Source of the DNA: Flaviflexus equikiangi
Lineage (GTDB): Bacteria; Actinomycetota; Actinomycetes; Actinomycetales; Actinomycetaceae
DNA length: 64,000 nucleotides
Direction of reading: 5' to 3'
NCBI RefSeq assembly: GCF_014069875.1
Contig: NZ_CP059676.1
Coordinates: 1,674,001-1,738,000 of the forward strand
A program made the translations under genes and the position numbers. Positions within the stretch are counted from its first letter, which is position 1. Every line of letters starts with the position of its first letter. Below are positions 55,292 through 64,000 of this stretch, in pieces. The notes under the pieces were generated by a model. The model saw nothing but the letters and a program-made list of their open reading frames with translations, did no database searches and had not been told where the DNA came from.

Positions 55292-56388
55292 GATGCTTCG
55301 TCGACTCCGTAGAGCGCCTTCGCGACTGCGATGAGGACTTCACCCGTCTGGGGCCCGAAGGAGAGCGACATCCCGTCCGGGATAGCGATCACTCGCTCGT
55401 TCTTCCCAGCCGTCGTGTCCGCCATCCCCGGGCGAGACAGCAGGCCGTCCAGGCCGTCCGTCGACTCGAGCCCGTCCGTCATCGTGAAGATCACATCAGG
55501 GTTGAGCAGGAGGAGGGATTCCGCATTGGCTGGGACGGTGCCGAGGATGCCCTTCTCGGAGGCGATATCACGCGCGCCGATGCTCTCGATGAGAGCGGAG
55601 GTTCCGTTGTCGGAACCGAAGATGAAGAACACGCCTGCCGTGCCGCGGACGTAGAGGAACGCGACGCTCAACGGATCCTCGGGCACCCAGGCCGAGATCT
55701 CCGCGATCGCCTCGTCGATCTCGCTCTCCGTCCGGTCGACGAGGGCTTCTCCCGCCTCTGGGACACCAAGAATGTCGGCAACCGCCTGGATCCGGGCAGA
55801 GTTCGTCTCCATCGTGTGTTCCGGATCCGTGAAGACAACGGGTATTCCGGACGCACTGAGTTGTGCCAGAACCTCGGGCGGGCCGATCGTGCGGTCCGCG
55901 ATGACGAGCGTGGGCCTGAGGTTGAGGATCGCCTCTGCGTTGAGCGAGTGTCCCTGCGCGGTGACGATCGGAACGTCTGCGAGCTGCGCCTCGGTCGAGG
56001 AGATGGAGCGGCCGACGATGGAATCGCCGTAGCCGAGAGCGATGACTGTCCGAGACAGCGAACCTGACAGGTCGAGTGCGAGAATCCGCGACGTGTCGGT
56101 GATCGTCACCTCGTTGTCTTCATGATCCGTGACCGTCACCGGGAGCGACTGCGGGAAGTCGCCCTCGATCGGGGTTGGATCGCTCAGGTCCGGAACCTCC
56201 GTCAGTCCCGTCAGCGTGCGCGGATCCGGCAGGTCGGGCGATGCTTCGCTGACCGATTCTTCCGGCTCGGGCGACTGCTCGGTGATCGATGCCGTCGGCT
56301 CGTCCGCGACGGTTTCGCTGTCATCGAGGTCTGTTCCGCACGCGGCGGTCAGCAGGACGATCGACGCCGCTGCGAAGTACTTTTTCAT
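55288..56388 (-). CDS. hmuT: Heme ABC transporter substrate-binding lipoprotein
   Basis: A 366-residue lipoprotein. The signal MKKYFAAASIVLLTAACG has the lipobox TAAC (Cys17). A Ser/Glu/Pro-rich linker follows, then a two-lobed PBP fold: SRILALDLSGSLSRTVIALGYGDSIVGRS, LNLRPTLVIADRTIGPPEVLAQL, and VAFLYVRGTAGVFFIFGSDNGTSALIESIGARD. The tyrosine and histidine typical of HmuT heme ligands are plausible at GYGDS and AQGHSLNAE. ATG at 56388 begins the signal peptide. Confidence 0.92.
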   Translation of the reverse strand: MKKYFAAASIVLLTAACGTDLDDSETVADEPTASITEQSPEPEESVSEASPDLPDPRTLTGLTEVPDLSDPTPIEGDFPQSLPVTVTDHEDNEVTITDTSRILALDLSGSLSRTVIALGYGDSIVGRSISSTEAQLADVPIVTAQGHSLNAEAILNLRPTLVIADRTIGPPEVLAQLSASGIPVVFTDPEHTMETNSARIQAVADILGVPEAGEALVDRTESEIDEAIAEISAWVPEDPLSVAFLYVRGTAGVFFIFGSDNGTSALIESIGARDIASEKGILGTVPANAESLLLLNPDVIFTMTDGLESTDGLDGLLSRPGMADTTAGKNERVIAIPDGMSLSFGPQTGEVLIAVAKALYGVDEAS

Positions 56389-56405
56389 AGGTGCTTTCTG
56401 TCGGT

Positions 56406-56438
56406 GGTGGCCCACCGGGATCATCCCGGCAGGCCACC
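56406..56438 (-). terminator. Hairpin between htaA and hmuT
   Basis: A nested stem (GGTGGCC with GGCCACC, inner CCGGGA with TCCCGG) fills most of the 63-bp gap. There is no clear T run on the minus strand, so it may attenuate or stabilise rather than end transcription, leaving more message for the wall protein than for the transporter. Confidence 0.55.
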
Positions 56439-56451
56439 GACTGCTCAGATT

Positions 56452-59400
56452 CTAGGCCGTGATTCTCCGGACCCGCAGGGCGAGAACACCTGCCATCATC
56501 ATGACGAGTGCTCCGAGCGCGAGACCCATGGAGGAGGCGCCGGTGTAGGCGAGGTTGCCGAAGGCGTCGTACGTCTTCAACTCACCCGTCTCCTCGTCGT
56601 ACACGGTTGCCGGCGTCAAGCTCGCAGATACCGTCATCGGAGAGAGCTCCGTTCCGGCCTCGTAGAAGCCGGCGAACGAGTTCGCTCCCGCAGCCGTGAG
56701 GACAGCGGAGGATGTCGTGAAGCTCAACGCAGTGTTGGACGAGCGGACGTTCGACAGTGTCATGGTGGCGAACTGGACTCGGCCGTGGTTCGTCCGCACC
56801 CCATCCATCGTCGACGACGACACCGTGAGGTAGAGGGAGGCATTGTTGCCGTTGACCACGATCGAGGGGTTCGACATTGTCAGCTGGAGAACATCATCGT
56901 GACCCGAGAAGGAGACCGTTCCGCCGAAGTGAAGCTCTCCCGTCCGGGACGACGTGTTGTAGAGGCCGCCCGTCGCTGGGAACACGAAGGTCGAGCCGTT
57001 CCACGAGACGCCGCCGGAAGTGGTCCATCCGCCGTCCGCGACAGCGGATCGGATGTAGGTCGTGAAGGACTCACGGACACCCCACTGCAGGGAACCATTC
57101 GTCACACGAGTCTTGGTCGGATCGATGACCGGCCTGGTCGCCGTGTTGCCTGCAGCCGGAGTGTCGACTGCCGAGGGCGGAGTGGCCACCGGCGGGGTGG
57201 TGATGACAGGGGGCTTCGTCACGGTACCGCCGCCCGAGACGGGAGGCACCGTCGATGCTGTCTCTGCCAGGGAGACCGTGATCGGAGCCAGCTTCTCGCC
57301 CGCAGAGTAGAAGCTCGCGAACGCGGTCGACCCCTCGGCCGTCAGTGTGACAGTCTCGAAGCTGAGGGTGGTCACGCCCTTCGTCGTGCTCGTCCGAGGT
57401 GCGGACAGATCGGCAAGAGTGACCCGCTTCGCCGCCGGAACAACGCCCGGAGCGTCTGTCGATGTCAAGCTTCTCGATGCCATGACGGCTGTCAGCTTCC
57501 ACGAGCTGCCGGATTTGACGATCGTCGGCTTCGACATGATGATCCGCAGGGCTCCATCGTGGCCCGTGAAATCGACCTTCCCGTCGAACGAGACCGTCGA
57601 GAGGCTGTCGACGTCGAGGTCTTGACCATCCGCGAGCGGGAACCGGAAGGTGCCTGATGCGCCGTCTGACGTCGACCATCCGCCGCCCGCAACAGGGCTC
57701 TTGAGGTAGTTGAGGAAGCTGTCCTTGACGCGCCAGTCAAGAGCACCGGCGCCGACCGCAGGAGGATCCACCGGATCAACAGGATCGACCGGATCGACAG
57801 GATCCACCGGATCAACAGGATCGACCGGATCGACAGGATCCACCGGGTCGGCTGCGATGGCCGATTCGTTGACGGTCACGGACATCGGATCGAGGGCAGT
57901 GCCGGCGGGGTACGTTCCGAGAACATACGATGTGCCGTTGCCTGCTGTCACCGTCTCCGACGTGATCGAGACAGAGCCATTCTCATTCTCGACAATGGAG
58001 ATATCGGAGAGCCGTGCGAAGTCCTCGACGAGGACTGCCTCATCTGACCAGCCGCCCTCTGCCCCGCGCAGGGAACCGGAGGCTGTCAGCGAGAGGACAG
58101 CATCGGTCGGAGCCGTGAACTCGAGGACGGGGTTTGCGAAATCAATATCGAGAACGCCTCCGTGCCCGTTGAGGTTGAGGTTTCCGACAAACTGGAGGGA
58201 CCCCGGGTTCTCCGTGTCGAACTTCGCATCGCCGTCAAGCGTGTAGTTGAGGATGCTTGTGCCCCACGCACCGTCGCAGCCTGAGAGCGTGCCGCCACCG
58301 GCGGGGCTGAGGAGGTATCCGAGGAACGACGACTTCAGACCCCACCCCATGTAACCGGGCAGTGCATCGAGATCGGCTGGAGCGGAGTCCGGGCCGCAGA
58401 CCGGCGCGGAAGGCGCAACGGAACCGGCGTTCACGGTCACGCTCATCGGATCGAGTGCGGTGCCCTCAGGGTAGGAACCGAGAACCATCTGAGTGCCCAC
58501 GCCTGCTGTGACCGAGTCTGAGCTGATCGTCACGGACCCATCATCGTTGGTCACGATCTTCACATCGGAGAGCCGCGCGAAGTCGTCGAAGATCGCGGGA
58601 GTGTCGTACCAGCCGCCTGCCATTCCACCGACCGTGCCGTCTGCGCTGAGGGAGAGAACCGCTGTGTCACTGCCGGTGAAGGTCAGTACAGGGCTGGAGA
58701 AGTTAAGATTGAGTCCGCCATTGTGTGCGTAAAGGTTGAGGTTCCCCTCGAAGTTCAGTGCCGTGGGATTCTCGGGATCGAACTGAGTCCCCGCCTGGAG
58801 CGAGTAGTTGAACAGGTCTGTCCCCCAGGCACCGTCGCATCCATTGAGAGTGCCGCCCCCTCGCTCGCTCAGCAGATAGCCGAGGAAGGACGACTTCAGG
58901 CCCCAGGACATATAACCGGGGATCGCCGACAGGTCCGACGGTGCGGCATCCGGGCCGCACTCGGGCGTCACCGGCTCGGAGACGGTCTCCGTCTGGAGGC
59001 TCAACGTGATCGGGTCCAGCGAGCCGCCGGCCGTGTAGAAACCACCGAAAGCGGCCGCGCCCGACTCTGTGAGCGTGACCGTCTCGAAGGACAGCGCCAG
59101 AGCGTCCTCACCCCCGGTGACGGTGGGCGCGGACAGCGTCGCTAGATCAACGCGACCGTAGTCGATAAGCTCTCCCTGCGTCGTCGTATCAACGAATGCG
59201 CGCCCCTTGGCGACGACCGAGAGCACTGGTGAAGACCCTGCGAATGAGACGATCGGATCGGAGAAGGACAGGTCGAGGACGTCGTCGTGTCCATAGAATC
59301 GAACTCCGCCGGTGAAGGAGATGTCGGATAGGTTATCCGCGTCGATCTCCCCTCCTGCGATCACTGGCCAGCTGAATGTCGAGCCATCCCTGGCGGCGCC

Positions 59401-59616
59401 GCCAGTGAGCTCCCAGCCGCCCTTGGCAATAGGAGAGCCGATGTAGTTGACGAAACTCGCCTTCACGCCCCAGTCCATGTCGCCAGCGACAATCGTGGTG
59501 GTGGAAGCGTCGGTCGATGTATCGGAGAAGGCCACCGGAGCGAGCATGAAGCTGCCGGCGACGACGGCAACCGCAGAAACACCAGAGGTGATTCGGCGGG
59601 CTAGAGATGTGGGCAT
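56452..59616 (-). CDS. htaA: Cell-wall heme-binding protein with five HtaA domains and LAYTG anchor
   Basis: A 1054-residue surface protein that would take heme and pass it to HmuT. A signal peptide (1-31, ending PVAFSD) precedes five HtaA (CR) domains. They start with the W-G/R-V/L-K-x-S-F motif: MDWGVKASFVNYI (~47), MSWGLKSSFLGYL (~236), MGWGLKSSFLGYL (~420), LDWRVKDSFLNYL (~630) and LQWGVRESFTTYI (~845). Each keeps a GHDDVL or similar histidine motif used in heme binding. A Pro-Val-Asp repeat linker separates domains 3 and 4. The C-terminus has LAYTG (1022-1026), a membrane helix and RVRR, a class E sortase signal. Known corynebacterial HtaA has two domains, so five is long. Confidence 0.93.
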   Translation of the reverse strand: MPTSLARRITSGVSAVAVVAGSFMLAPVAFSDTSTDASTTTIVAGDMDWGVKASFVNYIGSPIAKGGWELTGGAARDGSTFSWPVIAGGEIDADNLSDISFTGGVRFYGHDDVLDLSFSDPIVSFAGSSPVLSVVAKGRAFVDTTTQGELIDYGRVDLATLSAPTVTGGEDALALSFETVTLTESGAAAFGGFYTAGGSLDPITLSLQTETVSEPVTPECGPDAAPSDLSAIPGYMSWGLKSSFLGYLLSERGGGTLNGCDGAWGTDLFNYSLQAGTQFDPENPTALNFEGNLNLYAHNGGLNLNFSSPVLTFTGSDTAVLSLSADGTVGGMAGGWYDTPAIFDDFARLSDVKIVTNDDGSVTISSDSVTAGVGTQMVLGSYPEGTALDPMSVTVNAGSVAPSAPVCGPDSAPADLDALPGYMGWGLKSSFLGYLLSPAGGGTLSGCDGAWGTSILNYTLDGDAKFDTENPGSLQFVGNLNLNGHGGVLDIDFANPVLEFTAPTDAVLSLTASGSLRGAEGGWSDEAVLVEDFARLSDISIVENENGSVSITSETVTAGNGTSYVLGTYPAGTALDPMSVTVNESAIAADPVDPVDPVDPVDPVDPVDPVDPVDPVDPPAVGAGALDWRVKDSFLNYLKSPVAGGGWSTSDGASGTFRFPLADGQDLDVDSLSTVSFDGKVDFTGHDGALRIIMSKPTIVKSGSSWKLTAVMASRSLTSTDAPGVVPAAKRVTLADLSAPRTSTTKGVTTLSFETVTLTAEGSTAFASFYSAGEKLAPITVSLAETASTVPPVSGGGTVTKPPVITTPPVATPPSAVDTPAAGNTATRPVIDPTKTRVTNGSLQWGVRESFTTYIRSAVADGGWTTSGGVSWNGSTFVFPATGGLYNTSSRTGELHFGGTVSFSGHDDVLQLTMSNPSIVVNGNNASLYLTVSSSTMDGVRTNHGRVQFATMTLSNVRSSNTALSFTTSSAVLTAAGANSFAGFYEAGTELSPMTVSASLTPATVYDEETGELKTYDAFGNLAYTGASSMGLALGALVMMMAGVLALRVRRITA
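57764..57846 (-). repeat. In-frame 36-bp tandem repeat encoding a Pro-Val-Asp linker in HtaA
   Basis: The 36-bp unit at 57764-57799 is repeated exactly at 57800-57835 and continues for about 11 bp. It encodes PVDPVDPVDPVD and is built of 9-bp sub-units, so the linker length is likely to vary between strains by slippage. Confidence 0.9.
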
Positions 59617-59721
59617 GGGTTTCCTTTCGGCAACACATCACAATGGTGGCTGGAAATATGAAGCCACGAGGCAACGTTATGCCATAAACAGCGAATTAGG
59701 CAAACCATATGTTGCGTAATT

Positions 59722-59799
59722 ATCAGACACTGTGTCATGAAAACGCGCAACTCAAAAGGTTGCATTCACGCCATAAGAAAAGGATCAGACACCCTGTCA
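59722..59799. promoter_or_regulatory. Two near-identical candidate operators upstream of htaA
   Basis: ATCAGACACTGTGTCA (59722-59737) and ATCAGACACCCTGTCA (59784-59799) agree at 14 of 16 bases and contain the inverted repeat GACAC/GTGTC. They lie 106-183 bp upstream of the htaA start. They may bind a TetR- or DtxR-unrelated regulator; the regulator is unknown. Confidence 0.45.
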
Positions 59800-59936
59800 C
59801 ATCCCCGTCTGCCCCGATATAGAACCTGCATAACTATACTTCCTGAGGTATTTTTAGGATGGTGGTGAGAAACCGAGGGAAACGGCGCGGCTTCTGACGT
59901 GGAGATCAAACGGATGGCTGCCGTGTTCTCGCACGA

Positions 59937-59984
59937 CTGTTCCCCGATCGGACCGACTCGCGCAGTCGAACTCCCGGGGAACAG
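59937..59984 (-). terminator. Hairpin downstream of the APC permease gene
   Basis: A 10-bp perfect outer stem (CTGTTCCCCG with CGGGGAACAG) encloses a second small stem (CGACT/AGTCG). It lies 20 bp beyond the permease stop on the minus strand, without a strong T run. Confidence 0.55.
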
Positions 59985-60004
59985 ATGACCGATCCGGTTC
60001 GTGC

Positions 60005-61510
60005 CTAGACCAGTGGTTCCCGAGGAGCAGGCTCGAGCCGCTCCCCGCCCTGTCCGATATGTTCGAAAACATCCGGGTTCGAACGACGGAGATGCTCACC
60101 GCGCAGGAAGCCGATGACGCCGGCAAGAATGATGACAGCAGGCATGATCCACACGAGGGATGCTGGGCCGGTATCGCCGATCATCGTGTCGAAGTTGAGC
60201 ATGATGAGAACGAAGACGGCACTCAAGCCGATGAGAGCGAGTGTCGGAAAAACGACCCGCACCCATACGCCATGCCCGTGCGGATTCTTGTCGAAATACC
60301 GGATGATCGATAGCGATGTCACGACGAGGAGAAAGATCAAGCCGAACGCTGCAGCATTCGTCAGCCACGTAAACATGGTCAAGATCGGGTACATGATGCC
60401 GTATTCGGATCCGTTGCCGGCCACCGCGAATATGACGATGGCGATGAGGCCGATGGTCGTCTGCGCGATCGACCCCGATCGGGGTGCACCGGAACGATCT
60501 GACGTCTGGCCGAACCATGGGTGGATGACGCGCTCACGGCCGAGCGAGAAGAAGTAGCGCGCCACCGAGTTGTGGAATGCGACCAGCGCTGCCAGCAGCG
60601 ACGTGATGAGCACGACCTGACCGATATCGGCCAGCGTCTTCCAACCGAAACCGTCAAGCATGACGAACGGGAGGTCCGGGCCGTACTCCTGGGATTGCGA
60701 GATAATATTGCTCGGGCCGACACCGACGGAGAGTGCCCACGCTGAGAAAGCATAGAACAGCGAGATCAGCCCGACAGCAATGTAAGTCGCTCGGGGTACG
60801 GATCGCTGCGGGTCCTTCGTCTCCTCGGAGTAGATAGCGCCAGATTCAAAGCCCATGAACGCTGCGATACCGAACGCAAGAGCTGTGCCGAGACCGACGC
60901 CGATGAAGTTGGACGGCTCGATCGTCGTCGTGGTGACACCTTCGGGCGCATATCGGAAGCTGAAGAAGTTGATGATCGCGACGATGACAAACTCCAGCAC
61001 GACCAGCACTCCCAGCACCTTCGCGGAGAAGTCGACCGCGGAGACACCGAGAACTGCGACGATAGCCCAGCCGATAAGGGCACAGATCCACCAGGCGACC
61101 TGGATTCCCACGAGCGTGGCAAGCAGTGAGCTCAGGGCAAATCCGAAGATGCCGTAGAGGCCGACCTGCATGAGGTTATATGACACAAGCGCGAGACCCG
61201 ACGCAGCAAGGCCTTGACGCTTGCCGAGACCGGCCGCCACGTACGCATAGAACGCACCGGCATTCGAGATGCGCGCGCTCATTGCACCGTAGCCCACGGC
61301 AAAGAACACGAGAATCAGCCCGAGCACCAGATAGGACAGCGGGACGCCAAGCAGCTCGGTGACCGCAAACGATGATGGAACGCCGCCGGCTAGGACTGTC
61401 AGCGGCGCCGACGCCGCGATGATGAGAAAGACGAGTGAGGGAACGCCGATCGAGCGCTTCTTCAATTGTTCACCGCGAGTATGCGGAACGGTTTCCCGAG
61501 TGATGGCCAT
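60005..61510 (-). CDS. APC-superfamily amino acid/amine permease
   Basis: A 501-residue transporter with about twelve membrane helices. It starts SIGVPSLVFLIIAASAPLTVLAGGVPSSFAV and has YVAAGLGKRQGLAASGLALVSYNLMQVGLYG, AFMGFESGAIYSEETKDPQRSVPRATYIAVGLI (the APC consensus) and SVARYFFSLGRERVIHP. ATG at 61510 follows AAGGAG. It is divergent from the monoamine oxidase gene 204 bp away, suggesting uptake of the oxidase substrate. Confidence 0.92.
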   Translation of the reverse strand: MAITRETVPHTRGEQLKKRSIGVPSLVFLIIAASAPLTVLAGGVPSSFAVTELLGVPLSYLVLGLILVFFAVGYGAMSARISNAGAFYAYVAAGLGKRQGLAASGLALVSYNLMQVGLYGIFGFALSSLLATLVGIQVAWWICALIGWAIVAVLGVSAVDFSAKVLGVLVVLEFVIVAIINFFSFRYAPEGVTTTTIEPSNFIGVGLGTALAFGIAAFMGFESGAIYSEETKDPQRSVPRATYIAVGLISLFYAFSAWALSVGVGPSNIISQSQEYGPDLPFVMLDGFGWKTLADIGQVVLITSLLAALVAFHNSVARYFFSLGRERVIHPWFGQTSDRSGAPRSGSIAQTTIGLIAIVIFAVAGNGSEYGIMYPILTMFTWLTNAAAFGLIFLLVVTSLSIIRYFDKNPHGHGVWVRVVFPTLALIGLSAVFVLIMLNFDTMIGDTGPASLVWIMPAVIILAGVIGFLRGEHLRRSNPDVFEHIGQGGERLEPAPREPLV

Positions 61511-61713
61511 GATGGAACTCCTTGTTACTCGTGGGCGGCGACGTTGCCGCCCGCTGACCATCAGAATGGGGCCGCCCTCCGCCAAGGGGAATACTCAGCC
61601 GCGAACTGCGCAACCAGCGCCTAGTCCTGTGCGCTGGGAGTCAAGTCACATCTGGCGGCTGGTGCCGATACTGGAACGGTCAGAGCAACGTCGCTCAGAA
61701 GAAGGGAACCATC

Positions 61714-63036
61714 ATGGGATGGAAAGTAGGAATCGTCGGTGCTGGGTTTGCTGGCCTCATTGCTGCACGCGAACTCGAGCGACTCGGACACGAGGTCGAG
61801 ATCTTCGAAGCTCGCGATCGCATAGGAGGACGCACCTGGACCACAACCGAGAACTCACTCGACTATCCGCTAGAGATGGGCGGAACGTGGGTACACTGGA
61901 TGCAGCCCTACGTGTGGGCAGAGATGCAGCGCTACGAGGCGGAGATGATCGTTTCTCCTTTTGTGGACAAAGCGTATTGGTTCGTCAATAACGAGGTGCG
62001 TACCGGAACCGAAGAGGAACTGGACGGCAAGCTGGGTGAGATTCAGGCGAAGGTGTTCGAAGGCTCTCGCGAGTTCTTCCCCTTTCCGCACGACCCCGAT
62101 TTCGTCCTCCGAGACCCCGACATCCCCGAGGAGGTCAAGGAGCGCTATCGCGCGGCCGATGAGACGCCCGTTCTCGCTGGGCTGGACGGATTCTCCGACG
62201 AGGAGCGTGCCCTCGCAGATTCCTACTGGCGTGCCGGCTACCAGGGTTCGTCGGAAAAGGCCTCCTCTCTCATGGCCAAGCACTGGGCCGCGCTGTCCGA
62301 CCATCGCCTCAGCCTCCTTGACGATCAGACCCTGCGGTACAAGCTCAAGGACGGCATGAAGGGCATCTACGAGAAAATTGCGGCTGACGTTCACGGGCCG
62401 ATTCACCTGTCGACACCCATCGACGCAGTCGTCCACCACGACAAGGGTGCGACTCTTACCCTGAGTCATGGGACGACACGCGAATTCGATGCCGTCGTTG
62501 TCACGATCCCCGCAGGAGCGCTGGGCAACGTGTCGTTCTCGCCTGGCCTGCCTACCGACGTTCAGAAGATTGTCGACTCGAAATGGGGCTGTACCGGCTT
62601 CAAGATCTGGATCAAAGTCGAGGGCCACAAGAACGTGTTTGCCTACGGAGACGCCGGGCATCCGATTGCAATGATCCGATCAGAGTATTTTCTCGATGAT
62701 GGGACCACCATCATGGTGGGCTTCGGCCCTGACCACACCGAGCTGGACGGCGAGGACGTGGCCGAGGTCAACCGAATCGTCAAAGAATGGGATCCAGAGC
62801 TTGAAGTCGTGGGCTCAACGTGGCACAACTGGCAGGAAGATGAATGGTCGGGCCAGACCTGGACCACACCGGCACTCGGCCAGTTCGCCGCAGCGAAGCC
62901 GCATGACCTTGGCGCTTCACGCCTCGTCCTGGCCGGCAGCGACTGGGCGGCCGGGTGGAATTCCTTTGTTGACGGGGCGATCGAGACCGGCTATCGCGCC
63001 GCCAACAAGATCAACAGCCTAGCCCGCAAGGCTTGA
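61714..63036 (+). CDS. Flavin monoamine oxidase
   Basis: A 440-residue FAD-dependent amine oxidase. The N-terminal dinucleotide motif KVGIVGAGFAGLIAARELERLGHEVEIFEARDRIGGRTWT, then LEMGGTWVHWMQPYVWAEM, a middle VVVTIPAGALGNVSFSPGLP, and the C-terminal FAD-contact sequence LAGSDWAAGWNSFVDGAIETGYRAAN are all typical. The product would be an aldehyde, ammonia and hydrogen peroxide. The substrate (for example tyramine, phenylethylamine or a polyamine) cannot be decided. ATG at 61714 follows GAAGGG. Confidence 0.92.
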   Translation: MGWKVGIVGAGFAGLIAARELERLGHEVEIFEARDRIGGRTWTTTENSLDYPLEMGGTWVHWMQPYVWAEMQRYEAEMIVSPFVDKAYWFVNNEVRTGTEEELDGKLGEIQAKVFEGSREFFPFPHDPDFVLRDPDIPEEVKERYRAADETPVLAGLDGFSDEERALADSYWRAGYQGSSEKASSLMAKHWAALSDHRLSLLDDQTLRYKLKDGMKGIYEKIAADVHGPIHLSTPIDAVVHHDKGATLTLSHGTTREFDAVVVTIPAGALGNVSFSPGLPTDVQKIVDSKWGCTGFKIWIKVEGHKNVFAYGDAGHPIAMIRSEYFLDDGTTIMVGFGPDHTELDGEDVAEVNRIVKEWDPELEVVGSTWHNWQEDEWSGQTWTTPALGQFAAAKPHDLGASRLVLAGSDWAAGWNSFVDGAIETGYRAANKINSLARKA

Positions 63037-63114
63037 GAACTCCGCTCCGCCTCCGCCCGGTAACTCCACGCGGTATCATCGTGTGCAATGCCGCGTGCCA
63101 AAGGGGGTGGAGCG

Positions 63115-64000
63115 GTGAACTTGAGTGAGTTCAAGATAGCGGTCAACGAGTCTTTCGTACCGCTAGACGTCACGACAGATGTGTCAGATTTCCACGCCGA
63201 AATGCGTGAACACCGCTTGGTCGACCAGCTGGGTACTTCGTTTGTCGCCGTGCGCGCCGATCGACACGTGGTTCGCCGCACAGAGCAGCTGATCGAGGAT
63301 TCTCCGCGATCCTTCTTCAAGATTTCCCTGCAGCTTGAAGGGCAATCATCCATGGAACAGGCGGGCCGCGAGGTTCACCTGACCGCAGGGGACCTTGTCA
63401 TCTACGACACATCGAAACCTTATGTCCTCTCGTTCGACTCTCCGTTCGCCCTCATGGTCATCCAGATCCCACATGACAAGCTGCGGATCCCCACGGGACT
63501 CGTCGCCAATGCCGTCGCCACTCGAATCGGCGCCAGCGATGGTCTCGGCCGCGTCGTGTCCCCCTTCCTCATGTCGATCGCCACAAACATGGAGCACCTG
63601 AAGGGCCCGGCCGGAGCGATGCTGGCCAAGAACGCCCTCGAGCTCCTCGAGTCTCTGATCACCAACCAGCTGGATGTGGTGAAGACAGCCCGAGATCCCC
63701 ACTGGGACCTCCTGCGCAAAATTCAGGATTACGTTGATGACAACCTGGCAGACCCCGACCTCGGGCCCGCCAGTGTGGCCGCCGCCGTTCATATCTCGAC
63801 GCGGCACCTGCATTCGCTGTTCGCGCGGCAGAGCACAACCGTCTCCACCTATATTCGCTCGCGCCGCCTCGAGAAGTGCTATCTCGACCTGACGAACAGA
63901 GCACTCGCCGACATTCCCGTTTCAAGCATCGGTGCCGCCTGGGGATTTACGGACGCCGCACATTTCTCCCGCACCTTCAAAGCCGAGTACGGCCAGGCGC
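63115..64000 (+). CDS. AraC-family transcriptional regulator, FeaR-like (3' end outside window)
   Basis: About 295 residues are present. The N-terminal AraC-binding-like domain (FFKISLQLEGQSSMEQAGREVHLTAGDLVIYDTSKPYVL) is of the kind seen in FeaR and NphR. The C-terminal part has the first helix-turn-helix (PASVAAAVHISTRHLHSLFARQSTTVSTYIRSRRLE) and most of the second (SIGAAWGFTDAAHFSRTFKAEYG). GTG at 63115 is preferred because GGGGGTGGAG lies just before it; ATG at 63088 is in frame and possible. Lying directly after the oxidase gene, it probably controls the oxidase and permease in response to an amine. Confidence 0.88.
   Translation, partial: MNLSEFKIAVNESFVPLDVTTDVSDFHAEMREHRLVDQLGTSFVAVRADRHVVRRTEQLIEDSPRSFFKISLQLEGQSSMEQAGREVHLTAGDLVIYDTSKPYVLSFDSPFALMVIQIPHDKLRIPTGLVANAVATRIGASDGLGRVVSPFLMSIATNMEHLKGPAGAMLAKNALELLESLITNQLDVVKTARDPHWDLLRKIQDYVDDNLADPDLGPASVAAAVHISTRHLHSLFARQSTTVSTYIRSRRLEKCYLDLTNRALADIPVSSIGAAWGFTDAAHFSRTFKAEYGQA

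Noticed and set aside
59693-59711. Possible DtxR/IdeR iron box (TTAGGCAAACC...) upstream of htaA
   Set aside because: Only one half agrees with the consensus and the dyad is missing, so I do not list it as a feature.

Overview
The window is chromosomal DNA of a high-GC actinobacterium. Supporting signs are frequent GTG starts, ATGA/GTGA stop-start overlaps, a paired fluoride channel, CimA-type isoleucine synthesis, a DUF3516 helicase, and an HtaA/HmuTUV heme system with an LAxTG cell-wall anchor. The closest fit I can give is an Actinomycetales-type organism; I cannot name the genus from sequence alone.

Layout. Positions 1-9600 hold housekeeping genes: ettA (cut by the window edge), an SSB-like protein, two coupled dynamin-like GTPases, tRNA-Arg, orn, def, a fluC pair, an M20 amidohydrolase and a membrane protein. 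At 9871-11178 an IS3-family element has truncated a small membrane gene and abuts the CRISPR array. Positions 11199-18551 are a very large type I-E array (121 identical repeats, 120 spacers), read leftward from a short leader beside cas2. Positions 18608-27752 are the complete cas operon in the order cas3-cas8e-cas11-cas7-cas5-cas6e-cas1-cas2, with cas3 split by a frame change inside its HD domain. Upstream of cas3 (27878-27960) lies a degenerate two-repeat mini-array whose pseudo-spacer matches the cas promoter region (27818-27833) at seed positions next to an AA motif. This is a candidate self-regulating guide RNA of the CreR kind.

Positions 28300-35000 are an accessory stretch: an amidohydrolase, a DUF2510 membrane protein, a PUA-like/PD-(D/E)XK nuclease fusion, and an intact IS256-family element with an 8-bp target duplication. 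After tRNA-His come a lipoprotein, an ATP-grasp protein, glpD, tRNA-Lys, a Ski2-like helicase and a YggS-type PLP protein.

Positions 42093-53319 carry the branched-chain amino acid genes, all leftward: ilvD, an AspT-like transporter, then ilvB-ilvN-ilvC-leuB-ilvE-cimA behind a leader peptide and attenuator. Positions 53421-59616 encode heme uptake: a five-domain HtaA wall protein, HmuT lipoprotein, HmuU permease and HmuV ATPase. The right end (60005-64000) looks like an amine-use cluster: an APC permease, a flavin monoamine oxidase and an AraC-family regulator cut by the window edge.

The array itself is informative. Overlapping spacers taken from related sources reveal an AA protospacer-adjacent motif without any outside data. 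One pair of spacers differs only at four synonymous codon positions, which points to repeated sampling of diverging relatives of the same element.
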